A stretch of 64,000 nt of DNA from Gemmatimonadota bacterium (GTDB taxonomy: Bacteria; Gemmatimonadota; Gemmatimonadetes; Gemmatimonadales; GWC2-71-9): NCBI GenBank assembly GCA_040388535.1, contig JAZKBR010000002.1:962838-1026837 (forward strand). The letters run 5' to 3'. The translations under genes were made by a program, and so were the position numbers. Shown one piece after another: positions 1 through 7,577 of the stretch. Each line of letters starts with the position of its first letter. The first letter of the stretch is position 1. The notes beneath the pieces are model-generated. The model made no database searches, had not been told where the DNA came from, and saw only the letters and a list, made by a program, of their open reading frames with translations.

Positions 1-1
1 A

Positions 2-274
2 CACGGTGCCGGCCGGTTGCGTGCAGGAACCCTCGAGGCGCTCTACGGCAGCACCGTGATCGCCGTCTTCCGGGCGCTGAAGGCGGCGTTCGACCCCGAT
101 GGTCTCTGGAACCCAGGCGTGATTCTCGGCGACGCCGCCGATCCGATCCGGCAGCTCAAGGTGGGTCCCGATGCCGCGACTCTTCCCGACGGCGTGGCAG
201 CACAACTCCGCGCCATCGAGACGGGCGCGACCTGGGCCAACGGACGCTGGGCGGCACCCCTTCCGACACCCTGA
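2..274 (+). CDS. FAD-linked oxidase, C-terminal end (partial)
   Basis: The frame is open to the left edge of the window, so only the last 90 residues are present. They begin HGAGRLRAG and include LEALYG, then FRALKAAFDPDGLWNPG at about residues 24-40. This pattern of a His-Gly segment, a Tyr-Gly, and FDPxGLxNPG is the end of the FAD-linked oxidase C-terminal domain found in glycolate and D-lactate dehydrogenases (GlcD/Dld type). In that family the domain caps the substrate site beside an N-terminal FAD domain, which here lies outside the window. The substrate cannot be told from this piece. Fused Fe-S domains occur in some relatives, but this copy ends shortly after the motif, so none follows it. 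The next gene, thyX, starts 85 bases downstream. Confidence 0.8.
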   Translation, partial: HGAGRLRAGTLEALYGSTVIAVFRALKAAFDPDGLWNPGVILGDAADPIRQLKVGPDAATLPDGVAAQLRAIETGATWANGRWAAPLPTP

Positions 275-358
275 GCGGTGACCGGGAGGGGGGCTTATCT
301 TCCGCCGCGCCGCTGCCATCGCAGCCCGTTCGCTCCACCATCAACGCCCCGACCTCTC

Positions 359-1111
359 ATGCGCCTCTATCGCGAACCCGTCGTCACGCTGATCGCCCGC
401 CCGCAATTCCTCGAGCCCACGCATCTCGGCGTGCAGTGGAAGGAGCCGGGCACCGACGGCGAGAAACTCGCCGAATTCGCGGGCCGACTCTGCTACATGA
501 GTCAGCACAATCCGGCCGGGCGGAGCACCGCCGAATACCTCGGCAACATCCTCAAGCAGGGGCACGGGTCGGTCTTCGAGCACGCGGTCTATGTGCTGCT
601 CATCGAAGGAGTCTCACGGTCGCTGACCCACGAACTGGTGCGGCACCGCGCGGGGTTCGGCTATTCCCAGCTCTCCCAGCGCTATGTCGACGAATCCGAT
701 GCCGCCTTCGTGATGCCGCCGGCCGTGCAAGGCGATGAGGCACTCGAGACGGCGTGGCTCGCGTCGATGGAAGCGGCCCAGGCCAGCTACGTCGCGGCGG
801 TCGAGAAGCTGATGGAGCGCTACTCCTGGGTCGCCGACAAGATTCATCGCCGCAAGCTCGCCCGCGAAGCCGGTCGCTCGGTCCTCCCCAACGGCACCGA
901 AACCAAGATCGTGGTAAGCGGAAACATCCGGGCCTGGCGCACGATGCTCGAGCTTCGCCTCGGCGAGGGCGCCGAACGCGAGATTCGCCGGCTCGCGGTC
1001 CGGGTCCTGCAGACCCTCCGGGCAGAGTCACCCGCCTTCTTCCACGATTTCGAGCTGTATACCGCCGAGGATGGGGAGCAGGCGGGGCGCGTGGTGTACC
1101 ACAAGGTCTGA
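359..1111 (+). CDS. thyX: flavin-dependent thymidylate synthase ThyX
   Basis: This enzyme makes dTMP from dUMP using methylene-tetrahydrofolate, FAD and NADPH, replacing ThyA. The 250-residue length is normal for the family. The N-terminal part has the FAGRLCYMS segment, then GHGSVFEH at about 69-76. The ThyX signature lies at about 95-109 as RHRAGFGYSQLSQRY. The usual signature is RHRxxS followed by SxRY; here the residues after RHR differ and appear one longer, while the YSQLSQRY half matches the mycobacterial form. The catalytic segment REAGRSVLP and a C-terminal NIRAW follow. I chose ATG 359 because the longer frame from 278 adds 27 residues rich in Pro and Arg with no family likeness. 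A composite repeat begins right after the TGA stop. Confidence 0.93.
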   Translation: MRLYREPVVTLIARPQFLEPTHLGVQWKEPGTDGEKLAEFAGRLCYMSQHNPAGRSTAEYLGNILKQGHGSVFEHAVYVLLIEGVSRSLTHELVRHRAGFGYSQLSQRYVDESDAAFVMPPAVQGDEALETAWLASMEAAQASYVAAVEKLMERYSWVADKIHRRKLAREAGRSVLPNGTETKIVVSGNIRAWRTMLELRLGEGAEREIRRLAVRVLQTLRAESPAFFHDFELYTAEDGEQAGRVVYHKV

Positions 1112-1290
1112 GAGAGACGAGAGACTAGAGACTGGAGACTAGAGGTTGAGAGCGGGAAGGGGTTGTCGCCCTGAACGAAGTGAGGGGGCGGAACTCCACC
1201 CTGGAACGATGCTCCGCCCCCTCGCTCCGCTCAGGGGGACACCGCTTTGGCTCTAGTCGCTGATCTCTAGTCTCTAGTCTCTCTCCCGCT
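1112..1290. repeat. composite repeat: GAGACTA heptamer arms around a GC-rich palindrome
   Basis: Directly after the thyX stop come imperfect tandem 7-mers of the GAGACTA type (about 1112-1148). A palindromic core follows (about 1163-1241): the left half carries CTGAACGAAGTGAGGGGGCG and the right half its reverse complement form GCCCCCTCGCTCCGCTCAGG. Inverted 7-mers of the TAGTCTC type close the element at about 1253-1285. The same core recurs at 40841, 44513, 46918, 51774 and 61749. The function is unknown; it could fold as a long hairpin in RNA or DNA. Confidence 0.85.
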
Positions 1291-1303
1291 ACATTTCTGA
1301 CTC

Positions 1304-1540
1304 ATGTCAAATCCCTGGCTCCCCCAGCTCCGCATTGACCGGTGCGTCTGTATGCGCGCCACCTTCGAGCGGCTGCTGCCATTGGCCCGGGCCAACGGCT
1401 GGGATCTGCAGAGTCTGCAGGAGGCCACGGGGTGTGGCGATCAGTGTGGCATGTGTCGCCCCTACCTCCGCGAAATGCTCGCGCACGGCACGACGATGTT
1501 CCACTCGATCATCGAAGAACCCGACGAGGCCCGAGCATGA
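1304..1540 (+). CDS. BFD-like [2Fe-2S]-binding protein
   Basis: This small protein has 78 residues. Cysteines lie at 14 and 16 (CVC) and at 48 and 51 (CGMC), with 31 residues between the pairs. That is the C-x-C...C-x2-C pattern of BFD-like [2Fe-2S] domains, as in bacterioferritin-associated ferredoxin and as a module in NAD(P)H nitrite reductases. An extra Cys lies at 44. Standalone BFD-like proteins can pass electrons or sense iron and redox state. The next gene, a histidine kinase, starts inside its stop codon (ATGA), so the two are probably translated together. A link between cluster state and kinase signalling is my inference; the cluster type follows from the spacing. Confidence 0.85.
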   Translation: MSNPWLPQLRIDRCVCMRATFERLLPLARANGWDLQSLQEATGCGDQCGMCRPYLREMLAHGTTMFHSIIEEPDEARA

Positions 1541-3174
1541 GCGACGGACCACCGACCGGGGTGATGCGAGATCGGCGCAAGCAGCCGGTGCCGACGCCGC
1601 GACCGTGGTACGACGGCCTCTTCGGCACTGGTCCGCTGGTCTTCTATGCCTTGCTCGCTGGCTGGCTCTCGGTTGCCTTCCTCGCCAAGGACTTTCGTGA
1701 CACCGGGCTGAGCTTCGCTGCGGTCGCGTCCTTCCTGGCGCTGATCACCTTGCAGCGTGGCCGTGCCGCCGCTGGCCGTCAGAAGGAATCGCTCTCCCGC
1801 GCACTCGCCGCCGCCGATCGCCGGAATCGCGAACTCGAGCGACTCCGCGACCTTGCCGCTGCACTCCTCGCCGGCAACGACCTCGCCGCACTCAATCGAC
1901 AGATCGCCCAGGCCGCGGCCGACCTCCTCGAAGCCGAGGGGGGCGCCATCATGCTGGTTGTGGAAGAGGGTCGCTTCGTCCGCGTGGTCGCCGGCGCCGG
2001 GCCGTTGCTGCCAGCGGTCGGTTCGCTGGTGCCGATGGAGCGCTCGCTGGTCGGCCACGTGATCGTGCACGACGAAGCGGTCCTGGTCGACAACATGGAA
2101 CTCGACCCGCGCAACCATCCGCACGAGCAACTCACCGGCCGACTCACCAGCGCGGCCATGGTCCCGCTGCGCTCGGCCGGGCTGGTGGTTGGTGCCGTCT
2201 GTGCCTACAACCGCAAGGATGGCCGCTTCTTCGGAGAACACGATCGCCAGTTGCTGCAGACCCTCGGCGACCAGGTCGTGCTCGGCCTCGACCGCACCAC
2301 GGTGCTCGAGGAATTGCGTCGCAACGAACGGATGCTGGCGACCAAGAACAAGGAGCTGCAGCGTGCCACGCAGCTCAAGAGCGAATTTCTCGCCAACATG
2401 TCGCACGAGTTGCGCACGCCACTCAACGCCATCATCGGCTTCTCCGACTTGCTCCTCACCGAAGGACTCGGTCCGCTCGAGGAGCAGCAGAAGGAGTTTC
2501 TCGAGGCGATTCTCCGGAACGGCAAGCATCTGCTCGGCCTGATCAACTCGGTTCTCGACCTCTCGAAGATCGAGGCGGGCCGGATGACGCTCTCGCTCGC
2601 GACCTGTGACGTGCGCGAGGCAATCGTCGGCGCGGTCACCGACACCAGTTCACTGCGCAGCGGAAAGCTCCAGGAGTGCACCGTCGACATGCCCGAGGGG
2701 GTGTCGATCGAAGTGGTGGCAGATGGCACCCGCATCCGGCAGATCCTCTTCAACCTGCTCTCCAACGCATCGAAGTTCACCGGCGAAGGCGGCCGCATCA
2801 CCGTCTCGGCCGTCCGCACCGTGGCGCCGATGCCGAGCGTGGCGGTGTCTCGCTTCGGCGAAGCGGTGAAACTCGCGACCCGCGATGTCGTCTGGGTGTC
2901 GGTGTCGGATTCCGGCATGGGAATCAAGAGCGAGGATATGGGGAAGCTCTTCCAGGAATTCTCGCAGGTCGATGCATCGGCATCGCGTGCTGCGCAGGGC
3001 ACCGGCCTCGGGCTGGTGCTCTGCAAGCGTTTCGTGGAACTGCACGGCGGCCAGATCGGCGTCGAGTCGATCTACGGCAAGGGAAGCACCTTCTGGTTCA
3101 TGCTGCCGGTCGATGGTCCGCCGAAGCGGCGGGATGGTACTGGCGTTGAAACGCTGCCCGCGGGTATGGCGTGA
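1537..3174 (+). CDS. membrane GAF-domain sensor histidine kinase
   Basis: The product has 545 residues. Two predicted transmembrane helices (about 31-50 and 56-73) with almost no periplasmic loop are followed by a coiled coil (80-110). A GAF domain spans about 110-252. The HisKA domain has the phosphoacceptor H290 in NMSHELRTPLNAIIGF. The HATPase domain carries an N box (NLLSNASKF), a G1 box (SDSGMGI) and a G2 box (GTGLGL), so it looks catalytically complete. The lack of an extracellular domain suggests that the GAF domain senses a cytosolic signal. No response regulator lies nearby, so it is an orphan kinase here. I start it at ATG 1537, which overlaps the upstream [2Fe-2S] gene by four bases; the longer frame runs through that gene out of phase. 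Confidence 0.92.
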   Translation: MSDGPPTGVMRDRRKQPVPTPRPWYDGLFGTGPLVFYALLAGWLSVAFLAKDFRDTGLSFAAVASFLALITLQRGRAAAGRQKESLSRALAAADRRNRELERLRDLAAALLAGNDLAALNRQIAQAAADLLEAEGGAIMLVVEEGRFVRVVAGAGPLLPAVGSLVPMERSLVGHVIVHDEAVLVDNMELDPRNHPHEQLTGRLTSAAMVPLRSAGLVVGAVCAYNRKDGRFFGEHDRQLLQTLGDQVVLGLDRTTVLEELRRNERMLATKNKELQRATQLKSEFLANMSHELRTPLNAIIGFSDLLLTEGLGPLEEQQKEFLEAILRNGKHLLGLINSVLDLSKIEAGRMTLSLATCDVREAIVGAVTDTSSLRSGKLQECTVDMPEGVSIEVVADGTRIRQILFNLLSNASKFTGEGGRITVSAVRTVAPMPSVAVSRFGEAVKLATRDVVWVSVSDSGMGIKSEDMGKLFQEFSQVDASASRAAQGTGLGLVLCKRFVELHGGQIGVESIYGKGSTFWFMLPVDGPPKRRDGTGVETLPAGMA

Positions 3175-3494
3175 CCAGGTCGATGCGTGCACTGCTCTCG
3201 CTGGTGCTCTACCTCGGCGGCAACCTTGTCCCGCTGGTCGACGCCGTTGTTTTCCACTCGACCCCGCAACGCGTCGCCGCGAATCACATCGAGTCGAGCG
3301 ACACCACCTGTCACGTCGAGCGCTGTGAGCTTGGCGCGCCGGTCGCCGCCACCCCTCCCGCCACGCTTCTGCTCCAGCTCGGTCGGTTCTCCCGGCCGAT
3401 TCTCAGCACCCCCGCATCGCCTTCCGTCGATGCTCCCCGCGATCGCGCTCCAATCAGCGGTCTCGGTTCGCGCGCCCCTCCCGCACAAGGCTGA
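3171..3494 (+). CDS. small putative secreted Cys/His protein
   Basis: The frame encodes up to 107 residues from GTG 3171, which overlaps the kinase stop, or 103 from ATG 3183. The N-terminus is a plausible signal or anchor segment (MRALLSLVLYLGGNLVPLVD). The middle contains His residues and a CHVERC motif, which could bind metal or heme. The rest is low-complexity Pro, Ala and Arg. I do not recognise a family. High GC at third positions and its place between the kinase and a TonB receptor support it as a real gene, but the C-terminal half could be non-coding drift. Confidence 0.5.
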   Translation: MTRSMRALLSLVLYLGGNLVPLVDAVVFHSTPQRVAANHIESSDTTCHVERCELGAPVAATPPATLLLQLGRFSRPILSTPASPSVDAPRDRAPISGLGSRAPPAQG

Positions 3495-3595
3495 AGCTCT
3501 CGCTCCAGTAGCCATCGCACCGCTCCGCTCTGGGGGCGGTGCCGCTGTCGCATCTGCCCGCAGATGCGACCTCCCTTGTCGCACGGAGTTTTGCC

Positions 3596-5794
3596 ATGTT
3601 GACCTTACTGCTGCTGGCGGGCCTCGCTGGCGCGCCACCTGCCGGACCATATACGCTCTCGGGTCGATTGACCGACAACGCTGGTACCCCGATCGCCGAA
3701 GCGCAGGTCGTTCTGCTCGAGGCACACCGCTCGACCCGCACCGATGCCTCGGGACGATATCGCCTCGACCGCGTCCCCGAAGGGACCTACGGAATTTCCT
3801 TCGCGGCGGTTGGGTTCCGTCCGCAGGTTCGACGCTTCACGCTTCGCGGGGCGGACCTGCAACTTGACCTGACCATGGTGCGCACCGTCGTGGAGTTGCC
3901 ACCGATCCAGACCACGGCGACCCCACTCGCGACCGCCGCACTCGATTCGCCACAACCTCTCTCGGTCCTCTCGGGGGAGGCCCTCAGCAAGCAGCAGGCA
4001 CCGTCACTTGGTGCCGTACTCGAAGGGCTCCCCGGGTTGCGAAACTCCTCCACCGGGTCCGGCATCGGCAAGCCCGTGATCCGCGGTCTCGGGAGCAACC
4101 GTGTCCTGATTCTCGATGATGGTCAGAGGATGGAAACCCAGCAGTGGGGCGATGAACACGCCCCGAATGTCGAAACGGCAACCGCTGACCGGATCGAGGT
4201 GATCCGGGGTCCCGCGAGTGTGCTCTACGGCTCGGATGCCCTCGGTGGCGTGATCAACGTGGTGCAAAGAGAACTCCCCGACGCCGGCACCGCTGGCAGT
4301 CTGGTCCGCGGTCGCCTCGCCGCCGCCTATGGCAGCAATGGCCGGGCTCCCGACGGCAGCGCGCTGCTGGAAGGGGCGAGTGGCGCCTTCGGCTTTCGCG
4401 GCACCTTCTCCGGGCGAACGCAGCAGGACATTGCCACACCCCGGGGCAACCTCTCGAATTCCGGGCTCTCAATGCTTGGTGGTTCGTTTGCCGCTGGTGT
4501 GCACGGTGGCTGGGGCGACCTGACAGCCACGCTCACCCAGCGCAACGAACGACTCGAGATTCATGAGGACCCCGCAGAGGAGCCGGATGCAACGGGCTTC
4601 CAGCGGATCAATGCGACTCGTGCAAAGCTCGCAGGGAGTGTGAGCCTGGGCGGCAGCAGCCGAGTCGAGTTCGATCTTGGCGTTGAACGAAATCGTCGTC
4701 GGGAGTTCGAGGAGGCCGGCGCATCCGATGTTGCGCTGGGTCTGCTCTCGAGGACGACTACGGCCAATGCCCACATCCACGTTGCGTCGAGCGCTGCGGC
4801 CGCCGGCGTGCTCGGTGTGTCCTTCCTCCGGACAGCATTCTCGAAATTTGGCGAAGAAACGCTGATTCCGAACACCACCGCCACGGGGATTGGGGCATTC
4901 GCTTTCGAGCAGCTGGAGGCTGGACGCTGGCAGTTTTCGGCCGGGGCGCGATTCGACCACAGGATACTCGACAACGAGAATGACGCCGAGCTGGGGCTCG
5001 CGGCCGGACGTCGCGACTACAACTCGGTCACCGGCAACCTCGGTGCGCTCTATCGCGTCTCGGCGCCGGTTGCGCTGGTGGTCAACGCGGGTCGCGGGTT
5101 CCGGGCACCGTCACCGTTCGAACTCTTCTCGAACGGCGTGCATGAAGGCACCGTTCGCTTCGAACGCGGTGATCCGACCCTCAGGAACGAAACATCGCTG
5201 AATGTTGATGTAGCCTTGCGCGTGCAGGGCAACTCGGTCCGCGGTGAACTCGGAGTCTTCCGTAACGCGATCAGCAACTACATCTACCCGCGCCCAACCG
5301 GAGTCGACGACCCGGAATCGGGCTTTCAGATCTTCGACGTCTCACAGGGGAATGCGGTGTTGAGCGGGGTGGAGGGCGCACTCGAGTATCACCCGACGGC
5401 CTGGCTACATCTGCACCTCGGTGGTGACTACACCCGCGGCCAGAATACATCGCTCGACCTGCCGCTCGCGTTCGTCGCCCCGTTGCGCCTTACCTGGTCG
5501 GCGCAGCTGGAAGGCCAGGGCGGCGGCGTGTTGGCGAAGCCGTATTTCAGCGTGAGCGGCGAGAGCGACGCGAAGCAGAAGCGACTCGATCCGGAGGACG
5601 TGGCCCCGGAGGGATACTCGCTGATCAACCTTGGCGGTGGTGTTGGCGTTGGCGGTGGGAAGAATCCCCTGCAGCTGGAGCTTCAGGTGCGGAACCTCTT
5701 CGACACCAGCTATCGATCCTTCCTCTCGCGCTACAAACTGTACGCCGACGATCCGGGCCGCAGCATCGTCGTGAGGCTTTCGGCCGGGCTGTGA
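3596..5794 (+). CDS. TonB-dependent outer-membrane receptor
   Basis: The mature protein would sit in the outer membrane and import a ligand using TonB and the proton motive force. ATG 3596 follows a GGAG site and gives a clean signal peptide (MLTLLLLAGLAGAPP). Next come a carboxypeptidase-regulatory-like beta sandwich (about 18-95), a plug domain (about 115-220) with IRGLGSNRVLILDDG and VIRGPASVLYGSDALGGVIN, and a beta barrel to residue 732 ending in an aromatic-poor strand IVVRLSAGL. Overall layout and HAPNVETA resemble metal or metallophore receptors of the ZnuD type, but the ligand is not proven. The adjacent Cys/His protein would fit metal traffic. A convergent GAF gene follows after a hairpin. 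Confidence 0.93.
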   Translation: MLTLLLLAGLAGAPPAGPYTLSGRLTDNAGTPIAEAQVVLLEAHRSTRTDASGRYRLDRVPEGTYGISFAAVGFRPQVRRFTLRGADLQLDLTMVRTVVELPPIQTTATPLATAALDSPQPLSVLSGEALSKQQAPSLGAVLEGLPGLRNSSTGSGIGKPVIRGLGSNRVLILDDGQRMETQQWGDEHAPNVETATADRIEVIRGPASVLYGSDALGGVINVVQRELPDAGTAGSLVRGRLAAAYGSNGRAPDGSALLEGASGAFGFRGTFSGRTQQDIATPRGNLSNSGLSMLGGSFAAGVHGGWGDLTATLTQRNERLEIHEDPAEEPDATGFQRINATRAKLAGSVSLGGSSRVEFDLGVERNRRREFEEAGASDVALGLLSRTTTANAHIHVASSAAAAGVLGVSFLRTAFSKFGEETLIPNTTATGIGAFAFEQLEAGRWQFSAGARFDHRILDNENDAELGLAAGRRDYNSVTGNLGALYRVSAPVALVVNAGRGFRAPSPFELFSNGVHEGTVRFERGDPTLRNETSLNVDVALRVQGNSVRGELGVFRNAISNYIYPRPTGVDDPESGFQIFDVSQGNAVLSGVEGALEYHPTAWLHLHLGGDYTRGQNTSLDLPLAFVAPLRLTWSAQLEGQGGGVLAKPYFSVSGESDAKQKRLDPEDVAPEGYSLINLGGGVGVGGGKNPLQLELQVRNLFDTSYRSFLSRYKLYADDPGRSIVVRLSAGL

Positions 5795-5800
5795 ATCGCA

Positions 5801-5840
5801 GGGGAGCGGTGGGCGCATCATTTCTTGACCGCCGCTCCCC
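5801..5840. terminator. convergent hairpin between TonB receptor and GAF gene
   Basis: GGGGAGCGG (5801-5809) pairs with CCGCTCCCC (5832-5840), with further partial pairing inside. It lies in the 55-base gap between two genes that end toward each other. There is no strong T run on either side, so factor-independent termination is only likely. Confidence 0.5.
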
Positions 5841-5849
5841 CGGCGACAG

Positions 5850-6863
5850 CTAGCTCCACGCTCCCGCAAGTTCGGCCCGAGCCGCCCACGCGGCCACGCG
5901 CGGCGCGAGCAGTTCGGCAGCAAGGCGGGCCACCGCTTCATCCTCCTCGCGGAAGAAGTCCGGCGTTTCGCTTCCCAGCCAGAGCCACCCCACCAGTTCA
6001 TCGCCCACTTCGAGTCGCGCCGCGAGCACGCTGTGCGTCCGCTCCGCCGAGCGGGAGTCGTAGCTGCTCGGCCAGCGGCTGTCGATGTCGCGCAAGTCGC
6101 TGACGCGACCGATCGCCCGCGATCCGAGACGATGCGCGAGCGCGTCAATTCCTTCCGCCGCGTCAGGGTCGATGCTCAGCGACGCCACCGAGCCCCGCTC
6201 ACCGCCGACCAGTGCCCAGCAGTCTGGTGCCGGTGCCACGGCAATCAGCTCGAGCCGGTCGTGGGGCAGCTGCAGCGCGAGTGCGTCGGAGGCGAGCTGT
6301 ACCAGGTCGCTCCCGTTGCGCGCGCGTCGCATCGCTTCGAGGAGCCCTTCGGTGACCCCCGTGACAGTGCTGTTGTGATCGGTGCCCACCGCGCGAGGAC
6401 GAACCCACGGATACGACGCGAGCCGGCGACAGCAGGTACTGAGCTGTGCCGCCACCCGATGCAACTTCCGCTGATCGTAGAGGGTGTACGCGTTGTCGGC
6501 AAAAGCGCCCACCAGCAGCAGGCCAACGTCCTGCACCTCGGCGCGAATCGGGATCGCCATCGCCGATTGATAGCCACCGGCGCGCAGCTGATCTTCGAGC
6601 GTGAAGAGCCCTTCCTGCGGCACCAGCGGCTCGGCCAGCGGAGGTGACAGAACCTCGGCTGTGAGCGACGGCGGACCCACGAGGACGACCCCGCCCCGGG
6701 CCGGGTAGAGCCAGCACGCCACCAGCTCCGCCGGCATCAGCGAAGCGACTGCGTCGTGCAGCGCCTCGTGCCAGGTGTGGATCTCGGCGATGCTCGGCCG
6801 CGACCCCGCCCAGGTGAGCACCGGGACAAACGCTTCGAGTGGAGTGGCGCCGGGAGAATCCAT
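5850..6863 (-). CDS. GAF-domain protein
   Basis: The product is a 337-residue soluble protein. Two regions look like GAF domains: about 30-155 (with AMAIPIRAEVQDVGLLLVGA) and about 175-325 (with SVLAARLEVGDELVGWLWLG and FREEDEAVARLAAELL, a typical GAF end). No histidine kinase, GGDEF, or HTH output domain is present. Such proteins bind small ligands or act as adaptors for signalling enzymes; the role here is unknown. ATG 6863 was preferred over 6920 because the extra 19 residues overlap the divergent copper promoter. It is divergent to the copper operon and convergent with the TonB receptor. Confidence 0.8.
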   Translation of the reverse strand: MDSPGATPLEAFVPVLTWAGSRPSIAEIHTWHEALHDAVASLMPAELVACWLYPARGGVVLVGPPSLTAEVLSPPLAEPLVPQEGLFTLEDQLRAGGYQSAMAIPIRAEVQDVGLLLVGAFADNAYTLYDQRKLHRVAAQLSTCCRRLASYPWVRPRAVGTDHNSTVTGVTEGLLEAMRRARNGSDLVQLASDALALQLPHDRLELIAVAPAPDCWALVGGERGSVASLSIDPDAAEGIDALAHRLGSRAIGRVSDLRDIDSRWPSSYDSRSAERTHSVLAARLEVGDELVGWLWLGSETPDFFREEDEAVARLAAELLAPRVAAWAARAELAGAWS

Positions 6864-6905
6864 GAGAGGGCGAAGTGTGCAGGGGGCGTGCCAATGACGC
6901 CACCC

Positions 6906-6964
6906 TTGACATACCCCCACCCCCTATATATCGTCGAGGCGTATCACTTACCCTGGAGGGGTAA
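6906..6964 (+). promoter_or_regulatory. copper operon promoter and candidate CsoR operator
   Basis: A -35-like TTGACA (6906-6911) is followed by an AT-rich -10 region (TATATAT, 6925-6931), the only AT-rich stretch nearby. A perfect inverted repeat TTACCC-n5-GGGTAA occupies 6948-6964, and its last base is the A of the copZ ATG. TACCC...GGGTA is the known core of CsoR operators, and a CsoR gene closes this locus. The right arm also contains the GGAGGGG ribosome-binding site, so bound repressor would cover both. Confidence 0.7.
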
Positions 6965-7182
6965 TGTCGACCGTCACACTGCACATCGAAGGCATGAGCT
7001 GCGGCCATTGCCTCAACGCCGTCAACAAGGCCCTCGGCAGTGTCCCCGGGGCCACGATCCAGAGCGTCCAGATCGGGCGAGCCGTCATCGAATCGCCAGC
7101 TGGTGGGCCCAGCGCCGAAGAGCTGGCCGCTGCGGTGACTCGCGCCGGCTACCGTGCCACCGCGGCGGTGAGTTCGTCGTGA
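6964..7182 (+). CDS. copZ: CopZ-like copper chaperone (HMA domain)
   Basis: The product is a 72-residue single heavy-metal-associated domain. The motif GMSCGHC puts two Cu(I)-binding cysteines at 13 and 16. The fold is the usual beta-alpha-beta-beta-alpha-beta length. It would carry Cu(I) in the cytosol to the ATPase CopA, encoded two genes downstream, or to the CsoR repressor. The GGAGGGG site sits unusually close to the start because it overlaps the operator arm. The next gene starts on a GTG that overlaps this stop codon. Confidence 0.92.
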   Translation: MSTVTLHIEGMSCGHCLNAVNKALGSVPGATIQSVQIGRAVIESPAGGPSAEELAAAVTRAGYRATAAVSSS

Positions 7183-7577
7183 ACGCGTTGGTCGTGATCC
7201 TCGGCATCGCCGCCATTGGCGCGGTGAATTGGTGGTTCTTCCTGGCCGACCGGACCAGTGCGCGGGCCAGCACTGTGGCCGGAATTCAGGAAGTTGTCAT
7301 CACCGTGCTCGGGGGGTATGACCCGGCCGAGGTGCGGATTTCGGCGGGTCGGCCGGCACGACTTCTCTTCGACCGGCAGGAGACCTCGAGCTGTTCCGAG
7401 GAGATCGTCATCCCCGCGCTCAACCTCCGGCGCTTCCTTCCGGCGCACCAGCGCACCGCCGTCGAGCTTCCGCCGATGGCCGTCGGACGCTATCCAATGA
7501 GCTGCGGCATGGGGATGCTTCACGGCGAACTGGTGGTCGAAGCCACCACCGAGGTGGGCGATGCACACCACACCTGA
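7179..7577 (+). CDS. membrane-anchored cupredoxin-like copper protein
   Basis: The product has 132 residues from GTG 7179, which overlaps the copZ stop (GTGA). An N-terminal helix ([21 protein letters not shown]) anchors it, and the remainder is a cupredoxin-like beta sandwich. Candidate copper ligands are C73 (in SSCSEE) and the cluster SCGMGM with a following His (about 116-122). Small proteins of this type sit beside or fused to CopA ATPases and are thought to accept copper outside the cytoplasm. Its stop lies 17 bases inside copA, so translation is coupled. The start, ligands and topology are read from sequence; the acceptor role is inferred from context. Confidence 0.8.
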   Translation: MNALVVILGIAAIGAVNWWFFLADRTSARASTVAGIQEVVITVLGGYDPAEVRISAGRPARLLFDRQETSSCSEEIVIPALNLRRFLPAHQRTAVELPPMAVGRYPMSCGMGMLHGELVVEATTEVGDAHHT

